A stretch of DNA of 62,188 nt from Ministeria vibrans ATCC 50519 (Eukaryota; Opisthokonta; Filasterea): NCBI GenBank assembly GCA_943704425.1, contig CALSCP010001419.1, forward strand, positions 1 through 62,188, in the 5' to 3' direction. The translations under genes and the position numbers were made by a program. The notes under the pieces were generated by a model, which was given only the letters and a program-made list of their open reading frames with translations, did no database searches and had not been told where the DNA came from. Of this stretch, positions 33,897-44,396 are shown piece after piece; positions within the stretch are counted from its first letter, which is position 1; every line of letters starts with the position of its first letter.

Positions 33897-35710
33897 ATGT
33901 CAAACACATCGCGTACGCCGTCGCCAGGCAGCTTCCCGGCGGACCTGCTCGACGTCGGGATCGACCATAACTTTGATCTTCTGGACGACCTGTGGGAGGA
34001 GACGGTCATTGCAGGCGGTACGGCCGGCAGCGGCGACGATTTCGACAGGGCGGCCGAACCTTCGTCGACGAACGATACCAACAGTGCATTCCCTCACACT
34101 CAAATGGACACCTCCATGACGCTCGACGATGAAACGGAAGCCGCCAAGGTGCGTCGATCCAGTCGCCGTCGACGGCCCTCGTCGGCTGCAGCGGCCGCGG
34201 CGGACGCGTCAAGCACAACAGCGCATCCCACAAGCGCCGCTTCGCTCGGGGGTCGCCGCCGTCGCCCACCACCTCCCGCGCCTACCACCACCACCACCAC
34301 CACCACCAACACCACCACCAGCAGCCCCTCTACCATGGCCGCTGCGCACAACGATGATCCCCAGTCGTGGCAACAGCAGACAAGCGCGCCGTTGCAGACT
34401 GGCTTTGGTTTGGGCAGCGGTGTGCCTCTTTTTCGCTCCTCAAGCTCACAGCCGGACGCTTCGCTCTCGTTCACCCACTCGCTCCTGGGCAGCTCGGGCG
34501 CTCCCCAATCAACGGGGCTTGTTGGGCGACTCTTACACAACACCCAAACACACATGCCCATGGCATCCGGTAGCACTGCCTTTGGCGGTGGCACAGGAGG
34601 AAGTGGTGGTGTTGGCGCTGGTGGATCTTTTGGCCTGGGCGCCCCACTGATCTCTTCATCCACCACTACAACCACAACAAGCACGCGCCCAGCTGCCGCA
34701 TCGGCCGCCGCCTCAAGCACTCTGTCCGGCTCTTATCCGAGACAACAGCCGCTCTTTCACCACGGCCTTTCCCGCGATGGCTCAGCGTCCGGCAGTCTCT
34801 ACGGCAGCACCACTAGTCTTTACGACAGCAATGACCATCTCGACTCGTTTTCCGGACCCCTGCACCCCGACATCTCCTACAACGACGATGACGATAACGA
34901 CAACAACGGCAACGACGACCCCTCCTCCGCCTCAGCATCAAACACCCCTCATCACGACCAAACCAAAAAATCCCTCACTCCCTACCGTCGCAAATTGCTC
35001 AAGCGCGACACTCACAATCAAATTGAGCGAAGGTATCGTCAAATGATTCCCAATTTACTTCTCCTAATAGATCTATGTTCTTCTCTTCTGTCCCCTTTTT
35101 TTTTTGCCACACAGACGACGTGACGGTACCAAACAAACGCACTTTTACCCACAACAATTCTCATGCTGAATAATCATATCTTTATTTCCTTTTACTCTCT
35201 CTCTATCACTTTGTTTCTTTCTCCTTTCTCTCTCTCTATTTGTTTCTCTCTATTGTATATGTAGCTATTAATGATCGCATTACGGAATTGGCAGCACTGG
35301 TACCGGACGATTTCAGCCGAGATAAACAGTCGAAGGGACAAGTGCTCAAGACGTGTGTGGAGTACACACAGCACTTGCAGGCGCAAAACCAGCAGTACCG
35401 CGACGAGTACGAGCGCATCCTCCGCGTCAACATGCTCCTTGAACAGCGCCAGCGCGACTTCCAGAATCGCATCTCTCAGCTCGAACAGACCATTCAGGAG
35501 CTTGAACATCACATTGCGACGCTCGTGCTCAACGAGCATCGCCCCAACACCGCCAATCTAGCTGCCCCAACGACTCCCTCCGCTGCTGCTTCTGATGCTG
35601 CGACGGCCGACCCTGGAAATTGCAGTGAGAGCGACTCTTCTCATGTACATGCCCACTCTCCCTACGACCATCACAAAACTCCGCCCGACAGTCGGGAGCC
35701 CGAGGCATAG
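33897..35710 (+). CDS. bHLH transcription factor, MiT/TFE-like, with an 11-nt microexon
   Basis: Exons 33897-35032, 35115-35125 and 35265-35710 give 530 aa. The first ~365 residues are low complexity (Ser, Thr, Ala, Gly, acidic runs), as in an activation region. The bHLH forms only after splicing: KRDTHNQIERR from exon 1, RRD from the microexon, then INDRITELAALVP and GQVLKTCVEYTQHLQ. His, Glu and Arg at the basic positions (H-N-x-x-E-R-R-x-R) predict binding to CACGTG E-boxes. A coiled coil follows (YERILRVNMLLEQRQ to about 460), leucine-zipper-like. Closest in feel to MITF/TFEB, which control lysosome and nutrient genes; the family assignment is inference. A CT minisatellite precedes the last acceptor. 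Confidence 0.88.
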
Positions 35711-35797
35711 ACAACTCGAGAATCACTGTATTTTTTTGTACTGTACAAATATTTTATTTTTTCTTCCAGCAAAATAACCATATGCTCTGATATGAAT

Positions 35798-38700
35798 TCA
35801 GTATCTCTCAATCACAACAAGCGATGAGTCGACACACGCAAACTCACTCTCGCGCTCGAGCGCAGTGGTACACACGCGCACCATGCCCAAGGTAGTCTGC
35901 AACAGGAGATAGGGCACGCCCTGCAAAGCACACAAGTGAACGTGCGCGACGTCCCGAAGCACAGAGGGTGTGTCGAGGGTGGAAGCAGAGCGTACACCTT
36001 CAGGCACTGCAAGCGTCACCGTTTGGCGCTCTTCACGTTCTGCATTGACAAACAGCAGCTCGTACACGTGATCGGCGGTTGTCAAGGAGGAGGAGGGTGG
36101 CAACGACGACAACGACGTCGTGGTGCTCTTGGCGGACCAGGCAGTGAGATCAGTATAGCCCGATGGGAGCGAGTTGTACGCCGTCTCGGGCGGACCGACC
36201 GATGTAAGCACTGCGCCGTTCTTGGACCAGCTGAGGGTGAAAACGACAAGGTCCCCGTCGATTCCGTTGTAGCCAAGCACGTGAAGGTGAGAGGGAGCCG
36301 TGACTGACGAGAGTCGGGCACTGCCAGTCGACGCCACACGCACGCACCGACATTCAAGAGTAGCACGGTCGTCTGACGGCAGACCGTCGCCCGTAAAGTG
36401 GGCCAAGTCCAGCGCGTGCATCTCGCCTGTGGCACTGTTGTAGAGCAGTGCGCAGTCGCGTGGAGGCCAGGCATTGTGGCCAGTCGGATGCGACACGGTG
36501 ATCAAGTGAGTCGCACCGCGCGGACACTCGACCGGCGCCCCAAGCGACGTGGCACAAACAACGTTGCGTAGAGAACAAATGGACTCGGCGAGGACAAGCT
36601 GCACTGAGCCAGTGGTGCGCTCGTACGCAAGGAATCCATCGCGGACAGGCGTAAACAGCCACAGCAGTGCTGATGGACTGTTGCCCGGACGATTTCTACC
36701 CAGACCCGTCTGTAGCGACTGACCGCGATCGGGCGCTCGTCTGGGCCGTACAACTTTTAGAAGACACGCGAGTGACGCGTCCGCCGACAGCGCGACCACA
36801 AGCGACGAGCGTACCCCGGAGAGTAAAGGACGGCCGCGCGTGCCACGGACCGGAAGCGCATCAGCGACGTCGACATAACGCACAAGTTGTGGGGCGTCCA
36901 AGTCAAGCTCAGTCATCAGCGTCTGAGTCAGCGTGCGCAGCTCGTTGCCCACACGAAGAAGCTCCTCGCGTTGCTCAAGTGTTGTTGGTGGTGCATGCTG
37001 GTAGGCAAGACGCACGTGAAGTGAATTCGCTGGCGGCAACACAGCGTGTGCTCGACCGCAAGCGGCGAGAGCTGCGGCAGTCCAAGCCGCGAGCGCCGAG
37101 CCCACCCGACGGGAGACACACTCGAGGGGAACGCTCTCAAGATTGTCGCTGGTGGCAGCCGTTGGCTGCGAAGCTTTGACCCGAAACGACGTCCAACTGG
37201 CACTCTGACACTGCAGTGCACAGCGCGAGACGAGACTCGAGCACAGCTGCGTCCACGTTGCCATGCCGGTCATGGCCGCCGGAATGCCATCAAAGAGCCG
37301 CAGCAAATCCACGTGGAACGACGATGGAGGTGGCAGCCAAAACAGCAAGCCTACGCGGCTCTCGCGTATCACATTTTGCATCTGACACAGGACTGAAACA
37401 AAAATAACGTCAAAATAATAACGAACGATGATCAAAAAATGAATTGAAATTATTATCGATTGATTACCGTCAAAGACACGAGACGCAGGTGAAATAGTAC
37501 AGGTGAAGCTAACGCCCTCGTAGCGAGCAACAGCTCCGCGAGCATTAAAGCGCGAGGAAGGGAAGGGAGCATGAGGCCAGCGGAGGCCAGCGGCAAGGGT
37601 GTCGGCGGCAAGGTGTGACAGAAGCACTTTTTCGGTGGCCAGCAAAGCCGAGAGTTTAGTAGTGCAATTGGAAGATAGATTGTCGTCGTCGTCGTCGTCG
37701 TCAAGCTGACGATGTTGTACACTCTCAAACTGCAGTGTGTAGCCGGCGGTGCTGCCAAGTGTGGCAAGGCACGCCTGGCGCACGCGTTCGAGCATGTGGT
37801 CAGGAGCGACGACTAGAAGATTATTCACAGGTGTGCCACGCAGAAGAAGACGCACTGCCATGAGAGTTTGCAGGAGGGTACGAGACGGGGCCGGTAACAG
37901 GCACATGGTGTGATCAATGCCGTGGCTATGGACAATTTGTTGCAGACTTGCTTGCTCCAGTGCGTCCGTCAGCACCAACACGGACGCAGCGCCGTTGAGA
38001 GTTGCACCCGCATCGCCACACGACCGCACATAGCCACACGCATGTTCCACAAGTCTATTCCACTCAGCTCGACGTGTGTCCGACGATGATGAAGAAGACG
38101 ACGACGGCAATGATACTACTGGCGGACCAATGACAACCGTTGCAAGAGGATTGCGCAAAAGCATTTCGCCATTGGCAATTTGTGGGATGCCTAAAAGGCG
38201 ACGCAAAAATCCACTGTGACTAATCACAATCACAAGCGCTGCACCACTCAAGTGACCGTCGCCTGAGCTGTCAAGCCACTAAAAAGAATAGAATATAATT
38301 TAAAGTGAGTCGCAATGACGATGTCATCCATTGTACAAAAGGGGATAAAAGAGAGAATAATGCGTCGACGTACTCTTCTGAAACATCGAGCGCGCTCAGC
38401 AATGTTTGCCTCTGACTCACGTTCGACGCGGGATATGGTCCCATTGGCAAGGGCGCCTTTTGGACGGAAAGGACAGCCGTCGACGCACCAGGCGTCGTCG
38501 GCGACGAGAGGCTCCTCGTCGGCACTCATGTCAACAAAGGCATCGTTCAAGAACCAGTGGTTGGCGACAAGCGAGAAGGACACGCGAGGGAATTCGGCTT
38601 GCAGGAGGGACGCACGTCGGCCGACGTCGCAGTCGGCATGGACCACTTCGGCCAGCAGGGGCTGCGCTACGATGCGAATCCCGCGCGGCAGTGCCATCGC

Positions 38701-38992
38701 CGTTGCAAGACAGCGCGTCAGAGGCGACGTGACCGCTACGCGAAACGCTGTCAGCAACAGAAACAGGCAGTCAACGCATGCATATACCTACGACCCGGTC
38801 CAGGCCGGTCGCGAGGAATCCGGCGCTGTCGAGGAAGCGTTGAAAGTCTTGTGACAAGTTGGCGAGCTGTGAATGGCCCTGCGTCGAAAGTGGTGCGTCC
38901 CGCAGCCCGTGGGTGTTGCTCCCCTTGCTTGCCGCCGCATTGTGCTCGCTTTCTACGTGTCTAACATATGCGACGACGGGCGCCTGGAGCAT
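35798..38992 (-). CDS. histidine-phosphatase (PGM-like) domain fused to a DUF218-like region
   Basis: Exons 38992-38788, 38747-38374, 38278-37468 and 37392-35798 (minus) give 994 aa. Residues 1-240 are a phosphoglycerate-mutase-like phosphatase: phospho-acceptor motif VAYVRHVESEHN, then VTSPLTRCLATAM and second His near 214 in VIVISHSGFLRRLLGI. The next ~150 residues contain SVLVLTDAL, then RTLLQTLMAVRLLLRG and NNLLVVAPDHMLERVRQACL, resembling DUF218/YdcF (inference by pattern). Residues ~430-994 are unrecognised, with beta-rich stretches and no membrane span. DUF218 may handle nucleotide or lipid-linked substrates in bacteria, so a two-step enzyme is conceivable. Substrate unknown. Exon 1 could gain residues only by a further 5' exon. 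Confidence 0.75.
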
Positions 38993-39214
38993 CAGACACT
39001 GATTTATATTTTTGATCTTTTATCAACTTGATTAGAAAAGGATTGTTTTATAGTTTATATACACCTGTAAAATAATATGACTAATGTAAACCGAGACTAC
39101 TCTAGAGTTCTATATTGTCCCATTCCCACTTCCAAGCAAATGGTGGTACATTTAGTATTATTGTGGTCACTATAATAATAAAAATATAATAATAATTGTG
39201 TTTGTTTTGTTTGT

Positions 39215-42200
39215 TTATGTGCTCCCTCCTCGCATACGCAGCACAAGCATGACACACCGACTTTTGGCATCGGTACTCCCTTCAACAATACCGTAGACGT
39301 CCAAGGCGACATTCTCCACAAGATGCTTTCCGTTGAAGACTAGACGCTGATCTTTGCAGGGGATGCCTTCCCGGTCAGAGATGAGACTCTGGAGGTGCGC
39401 CACCGTCTTGCCAGGCTCGCAGACGACAGTAATCGTTTTTCCGGTTAGTGTTCGGATGGAAACAGGAAAGCCACCGCGTTGGAGGGCAGCCGCAGCCTGC
39501 CGCTGGCGCTCGGCCTCTTCGTAGGCGAGAGCATCCTCATAGAGGCTCGCCAGACGACGACGATTGGCGCCCGTGGCGGATGTCTGTGCGTAGCTGTGCG
39601 CCAACCAGTGGTCAAACCAGGCAAGGGCGGCGTCGGGCAGCTCACGACGGATGTATCGGTGACTCTGGACGACAACAGTGGCCGTGTCGTGTGGGGCAGG
39701 GCGATCGAAAATGTGCACCAGGATAGCAATGAGACAGGCTTCGCTGCGATGCTGAATGGCCATATCGATCCAACCAACGTTGAGCGACGCATACGACGTG
39801 TTAGCAACACCACGGTCGAGCAGCAGCCGCACCATGTCGGGCGCATCGTTGGCAATGGCCATGTGTATGCAGTGCAAGTAGGCCCACGAGAGTTGGCCAG
39901 GTCCGACCACCTCCTTGTGTACGCGCTCGTACTCGGCTCCGCCTGGTATCTCGCTGAGACGCTCTCGTGTGCCACTCAAACTTGGATCCGAAAGAGCAGC
40001 GTCGTCGAGCTTGAGCGACTGGGCGCCAAACGCAGTGCCACACGAGGCGACGCGATTGTCACGACAGCCTGCATTGATGAGCAGCCGCACTGCCTCTATG
40101 TTGCCCACTTGCGTCGCCAGGAACAGCTCAGTGCGTTGCGTCGCGCTCCCCTCGGCAAAGGTAGTGAGCGACGCATTGGCAGCCGAGGCGGCCTCAACGA
40201 GCGCACGCACCATGGCAGTCGTGCCACGCAGACACGCCAGGTGGGTGAGCCCAAATGCTTCGGGGCGTGAGTCAGCCCAGACGGTCGAGACGGTGACGCC
40301 GTAGCGGGGACGATACGGTGGCTGCGTCTTGCCAAAAAGCTCCTCGGGTGGTGTAGCTCGCACAAGGGCCACAAAGGTCTCTTCGTTGATGGGCGTGTCG
40401 GGTGAAAGCATGTCAAAAAGACGCACAACCGAGTCGGGCACCTCACTGGCGGTAGCGCCCTGAGGCGCGTCAACAAGAGTCGTACTGAATGCTTTGGAGA
40501 GGTGGCGCACGGCGACAGCCAGACATTCAATGCCAACGCCAAGACTGCCACGCTCGAGGACCGTCGGAAGCGCATCCAGAGCAAACTTTCCTAAGGCCTC
40601 GTTAAGACGCTGGAGGTCGGCTGACGCCGCCGGATTGTGCGCGACCGAGTCGTGGTCCTGGACGCCGAGTGAGGCCAAATAGGTGCTCATGCGGATGGTG
40701 TCGCTGACGGAGAGATCGCGCGATTTTTCGCGTAGAATGGTGCGCAGTGCAGCTACAAAGGTCGCCTGGAACTGCTCGGGATGGTCGGTGGACGCGCGAA
40801 GGTGGCGACTTGTGTTCTCGTGCATCCACACGTCGCCATTGAGAGAGCGCTGGACAAAGGCGCAGCGGGCGGCGAGGGTGCAGCACGAATCGACGGATGT
40901 GGTCGACGTCCAGCCAAGGTGCACAAGCACGGCCGTGTAGATGTCGCAGGGAATGCGGCACTGTGCCGGAAAGCACGCGAGTACTTGAAGAAACTTGACG
41001 GTGCGGGTGCGCGAGTGCTGCGACAGCTCCTCGAGTGCTTTTGAGAGCAGGTAGGTGTCGTTGTCTCGGCCATCTTCTCCGTGTGCCTCCTCATCCTCTT
41101 CCGTCGTGGCAAATCCCACGAGCGCTTCGAGAGGGTTGGTCGCGTGAGCACATGTGGCGGCGACCACGGAGAGAAGAAGTAGGTTGTGCTGGGTTCGAGT
41201 GGACACTTGTAGTGCAACGGAAGGGGACAGGTCGCAGGGGCAAGCGGCGCTCAGGAAGGCGGGCGCGAAGGCAGGGTCGACTGTGGCAAAGTCTACAAGG
41301 ATGGGAGTGGGGCGGATGTCGCAAAGGTGGGCAAGGGAGCGCGTCGTGATTAAGAGAACAAGATTTGAGGGCAAGGCAAGGAAGGGAGCAAGCTGGGCGG
41401 CCGAGGAGACGTTGTCAAGGACGACGAGGCGACACAATGACGACAAGGACGAGGTGGAGGTGGAAGAATTAGAAGAAGAAGAGGATGAGGGGCAAGCATA
41501 GCTGGCAAGCGCCTTCTGTAGCGCCTCGGGGGTGGTGAGGTCGGCGACCGATCGGACATCACGGCCCGTGAGAGTGGCAAGTAACTGTTGTGCTTGGGCG
41601 ATTCCGGTTGTATCGCTCAGAGCAAACTCAAGCCACACTGGTGTGTGTGTATTCTCATGATGGTTTGCGTCGATGGAAGATGAGAATCGTTCCAGAAGCC
41701 GTGCAGTGGGTAGATCCGATGTCGAGAGGTCGGAGGCAAAGCGCTCACTGTGCGGTGCAGTGCGGGCGACGAGGCGGGCCAGCAGCGCTGCGGCAGTGCT
41801 CTTGCCCGATCCTCCAGGACCTACAAGGGCGATACAAGAGGCAGTGCTCACGACAAGCGCATTTGCAGCCGCCACGAGCGGACGGTGTTGAAGTAGTAGT
41901 ACAGTAGGAAGGGTCTTGGCGGAGCGTTGAAAGAGCCAATTGGCGCGCGCGCGACCATGTTGCGCCGACTCGTTGATCGATGATAGCTCCAAAATTTCCG
42001 TCCGTAGCAGATCAATGTCGTCTTGGCTTTGAGCTGTCGCTGTGCGACCGTCGCCTTGCGCCATACTGCGAATCCAATCGACAACGAAAACACCACAATC
42101 GTTGCCGGTGGTCTGACGGAGGGAGACAGGCGCCGCGACCAACGGGACGTCACGGCCACTGTACCAGTTGGCGGGCGGTGTGCCCTCGACCGACTCGATG

Positions 42201-43060
42201 ACTGCCGCAAGACCCACAAGAAGCTGTTGAGCCACTTGATGGCATCGGGGTGCACTGGGTGGAGGCAGCGAGTCGAAGAGGACGGCACGCCAGCACTTTG
42301 AGTCGGCAGTGTCGCGACTGACACGCAGCAGCGTCCAATGTTGATTGTCAATGTTGAGAGGAAGCAGCACACTTGTGGTGACGCCGCGCTTGAAGAAGTC
42401 GCGAGTGGCATTCACCTGTGCAGCAAGAGTCAGACCGGGCGCCATGGCTGGGTTGGTGGCGAGCACAGCGACCGTGGCAGGCTCCACAATTGCACAATTT
42501 CGACCTCGCGTTGAAGATGGCACGAAATGCTGCAGGGCCAACACAATCATGTCGTCGGTAAGCCAGACGCTATTGTTCTGACTCGAGGGGGGCTGTGGTG
42601 GGGCATATTCAAGGCTATGGAGACGAGCGGCGCGCGTGGCCATGGCGTCGACACACGATGCCAAGTTCACGTCGCGACTGAGCTGCACAGCACAGCTCAT
42701 GAGGTGTTCGTAGGCGGGATCACAACCAAGAGTATCACGCGAGCAATTGAAGAGAAACAGCAGCGGCAGCGCTTGCGAGCGAGCCAGTCGTGCGGCAAAA
42801 TCCCGTTGGGTCGACGGGTCGGATACAATGAGAATGGCGAGACGAGTCGAGTCGATGATAGATTCGGGTGCCTCTGCCTTGTTTTCAGCAAACGCATTGA
42901 GGTACACACTGAGGCCATGCTGTTCGGTGAGACTTGTGTAGAGGAGCTGGGCAAGGAGTGGGTGGGCGTGGAAGATGGCGCAGTCGTAACGCTTGCGATA
43001 CAGCCGCCCTGAAACAGCCTCAGACGAGGACGATTGCACCGCCGACGTGGGAGTTGACAT
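39215..43060 (-). CDS. TIR-like / Ulp1-SENP8-like protease / NB-ARC / ankyrin / ubiquitin-like protein
   Basis: Single exon, 1,281 aa. TIR-like, 24-145: YDCAIFHAHPLLAQLLYTSL and IIDSTRLAILIVSDPSTQRD; no Glu is visible at the usual NADase position. C48 protease, about 165-335: VWLTDDMIVLALQHF, His241 (DNQHWTLLRV), Asp263 (VLFDSL), Gln316 and Cys322 (RQTTGNDCGVFVVDW), so the catalytic set is complete. NB-ARC, about 390-640: P-loop VGPGGSGKST (413-422), Walker B RLVVLDNV (544-551), NLVLLITTRS; helical ARC/winged-helix region to ~850. Ankyrin-type repeats, about 930-1110 (GLTHLACLRGTTAMVRALVE, MAIANDAPDMVRLLLDRG). Ubiquitin-like, 1198-1281: SIRTLTGKTITVV, DREGIPCKDQRLVFNGKHL, ending LVLRMRGG-ST. 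The parts match an NLR-type immune or cell-death receptor able to act on ubiquitin-like modifiers (inference). It is intronless among intron-rich genes. Confidence 0.9.
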   Translation of the reverse strand: MSTPTSAVQSSSSEAVSGRLYRKRYDCAIFHAHPLLAQLLYTSLTEQHGLSVYLNAFAENKAEAPESIIDSTRLAILIVSDPSTQRDFAARLARSQALPLLFLFNCSRDTLGCDPAYEHLMSCAVQLSRDVNLASCVDAMATRAARLHSLEYAPPQPPSSQNNSVWLTDDMIVLALQHFVPSSTRGRNCAIVEPATVAVLATNPAMAPGLTLAAQVNATRDFFKRGVTTSVLLPLNIDNQHWTLLRVSRDTADSKCWRAVLFDSLPPPSAPRCHQVAQQLLVGLAAVIESVEGTPPANWYSGRDVPLVAAPVSLRQTTGNDCGVFVVDWIRSMAQGDGRTATAQSQDDIDLLRTEILELSSINESAQHGRARANWLFQRSAKTLPTVLLLQHRPLVAAANALVVSTASCIALVGPGGSGKSTAAALLARLVARTAPHSERFASDLSTSDLPTARLLERFSSSIDANHHENTHTPVWLEFALSDTTGIAQAQQLLATLTGRDVRSVADLTTPEALQKALASYACPSSSSSSNSSTSTSSLSSLCRLVVLDNVSSAAQLAPFLALPSNLVLLITTRSLAHLCDIRPTPILVDFATVDPAFAPAFLSAACPCDLSPSVALQVSTRTQHNLLLLSVVAATCAHATNPLEALVGFATTEEDEEAHGEDGRDNDTYLLSKALEELSQHSRTRTVKFLQVLACFPAQCRIPCDIYTAVLVHLGWTSTTSVDSCCTLAARCAFVQRSLNGDVWMHENTSRHLRASTDHPEQFQATFVAALRTILREKSRDLSVSDTIRMSTYLASLGVQDHDSVAHNPAASADLQRLNEALGKFALDALPTVLERGSLGVGIECLAVAVRHLSKAFSTTLVDAPQGATASEVPDSVVRLFDMLSPDTPINEETFVALVRATPPEELFGKTQPPYRPRYGVTVSTVWADSRPEAFGLTHLACLRGTTAMVRALVEAASAANASLTTFAEGSATQRTELFLATQVGNIEAVRLLINAGCRDNRVASCGTAFGAQSLKLDDAALSDPSLSGTRERLSEIPGGAEYERVHKEVVGPGQLSWAYLHCIHMAIANDAPDMVRLLLDRGVANTSYASLNVGWIDMAIQHRSEACLIAILVHIFDRPAPHDTATVVVQSHRYIRRELPDAALAWFDHWLAHSYAQTSATGANRRRLASLYEDALAYEEAERQRQAAAALQRGGFPVSIRTLTGKTITVVCEPGKTVAHLQSLISDREGIPCKDQRLVFNGKHLVENVALDVYGIVEGSTDAKSRCVMLVLRMRGGST

Positions 43061-43153
43061 GAGAAAGTAGTAAGAGGGAAAGTGAACAGAAAATATTAAT
43101 AATTATTATTCTTTTTTTTACTTTACAATCTTAATGACGTTGTTAAAAATTAT

Positions 43154-44321
43154 TCACATTTTTCCGTCGGTCGGACCGACCACGAGCGGGCCGTCGTCGT
43201 CGTCACCTTCACCCTCCTCGAAAAACGCCCATTCGCATGTGTCGCACAAATGCGTGCGTAGCCCATGAGCTCGCCACACTAGCTCGCGTGACTCCCTATC
43301 GTTTCGGAGATCGTCGACCGACGAGAAGAAACGCTAATAAGGTGGAAAATCAATATTATCTCTTTCAACAATAATGATACAAATTTTTTTTAAAAAAAAA
43401 AATAAGTTAATATGTATAGGTACCTGAAGGGCCTGCACCAAAAAGTTATTGCCGGGCTCGACAAGATCGACAAAAAAGTCGGCGGGCACTTCGCGAATCT
43501 GATGGGAGAGCACATCGACAAAGTCGACAAAGAGATCGCGATGGAGTTGAAGCGCACGCTCACTGAAGCAGAGAAGACGCACCAGACGCTTCCATTGTTC
43601 AAACGCCGTCAGAGAATGTCCGAGCAAGAAGCACAGATAGGCGTATTCGAGTTCGCCAAGAATCTCCATGGCATCTACACATCCAAAACCACATTATTAG
43701 TGCTCTTCGCACAACTTTTCTTTTTAAGCGTGTGCCTGTCATTGATTGGAGCATGATGCCGAGCGAATACGAGTGATCTAGGCTGTGCCGGGTGATTTCG
43801 GCGGGAGTGGCACCCGGCGGGTAGCATGGCGATGGAAACGGCGTGAAGCGCAGAGCTTGGTCGTCGCTCGGATTGATCTTGCCGTCGGTAGGCTCAAGCC
43901 GACGCCACAGCGACTCAGTAATGTGGCCTGAAAGCGAAACCCAGCGCGCGAGCTCCCCGCCGTGTGGGTAGGGGCCCAGGAAGGGATCAAGGCCGCGGTG
44001 GTCGTCGCGACAGCGTTGGATTTCGTCGACGTCTTGTGAACGTTCCACATCCTCAGTCTGCGCGTCCCAGCGTAGCACCACCGTCTCGGCGGGCGACATC
44101 CACAGGAACATTCCGGTGCGGGGTCCCTGGCCGCGTCCCTCCTTGCCAACGGGCGCCCAGTGCACAAAATGCAAATGTTTCGGAAGAAACTTGACACCTC
44201 GAAAGCGCTCGCCGACCGTCCACGAGTTCATGTCGACGCCAACCTGGGTGCCTGGTGGCACATTGAGCACAACAATGCGGCCGCCAATCTCGAACCATCG
44301 TTGCGCCTCCTCCTGGTTCAT
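43154..44321 (-). CDS. AAR2: U5 snRNP assembly factor AAR2
   Basis: AAR2 escorts PRP8 during U5 snRNP maturation. Exon 1 begins at Met 44321 (MNQEEAQRWFEIGGRIVVLN) and carries VDMNSWTVGERFRGVKFLP, then GLDPFLGPYPHGGELARWVS and PPGATPAEITRHSLDHSYSL. Exon 2 (43674-43424) gives EILGELEYAYLCFLLGHSL, FEQWKRLVRLLC and EVPADFFVDLVEPGNNFL. Exon 3 (43333-43154) gives RFFSSVDDLRNDRESRELVW and an acidic tail. The junction of exons 1 and 2 is unclear: the best acceptor is at 43675, but the frame needs a donor leaving one base, and no GT does so near 43750. A GC donor after SLDHSYSL would fit; a sequencing error is the alternative. Divergent from eIF2D, 75 bp between starts. Confidence 0.92.
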
Positions 44322-44396
44322 CTCATAAAATGTCTGATCACCGATCACTGATGAGTGAAACGTTATAATTTGCGTTATTCAATCATTCTACTCAAC

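Noticed and set aside
36667-37179. Plus-strand 170-codon frame inside the phosphatase fusion gene
   Set aside because: Antisense shadow with no start context, splice support or domain.
39215-43060. A plant-type R gene contaminant
   Set aside because: The protease and ubiquitin-like domains are not part of plant TIR-NB-ARC-LRR genes, ankyrin repeats replace LRRs, and flanking genes are contiguous on both sides without a gap.
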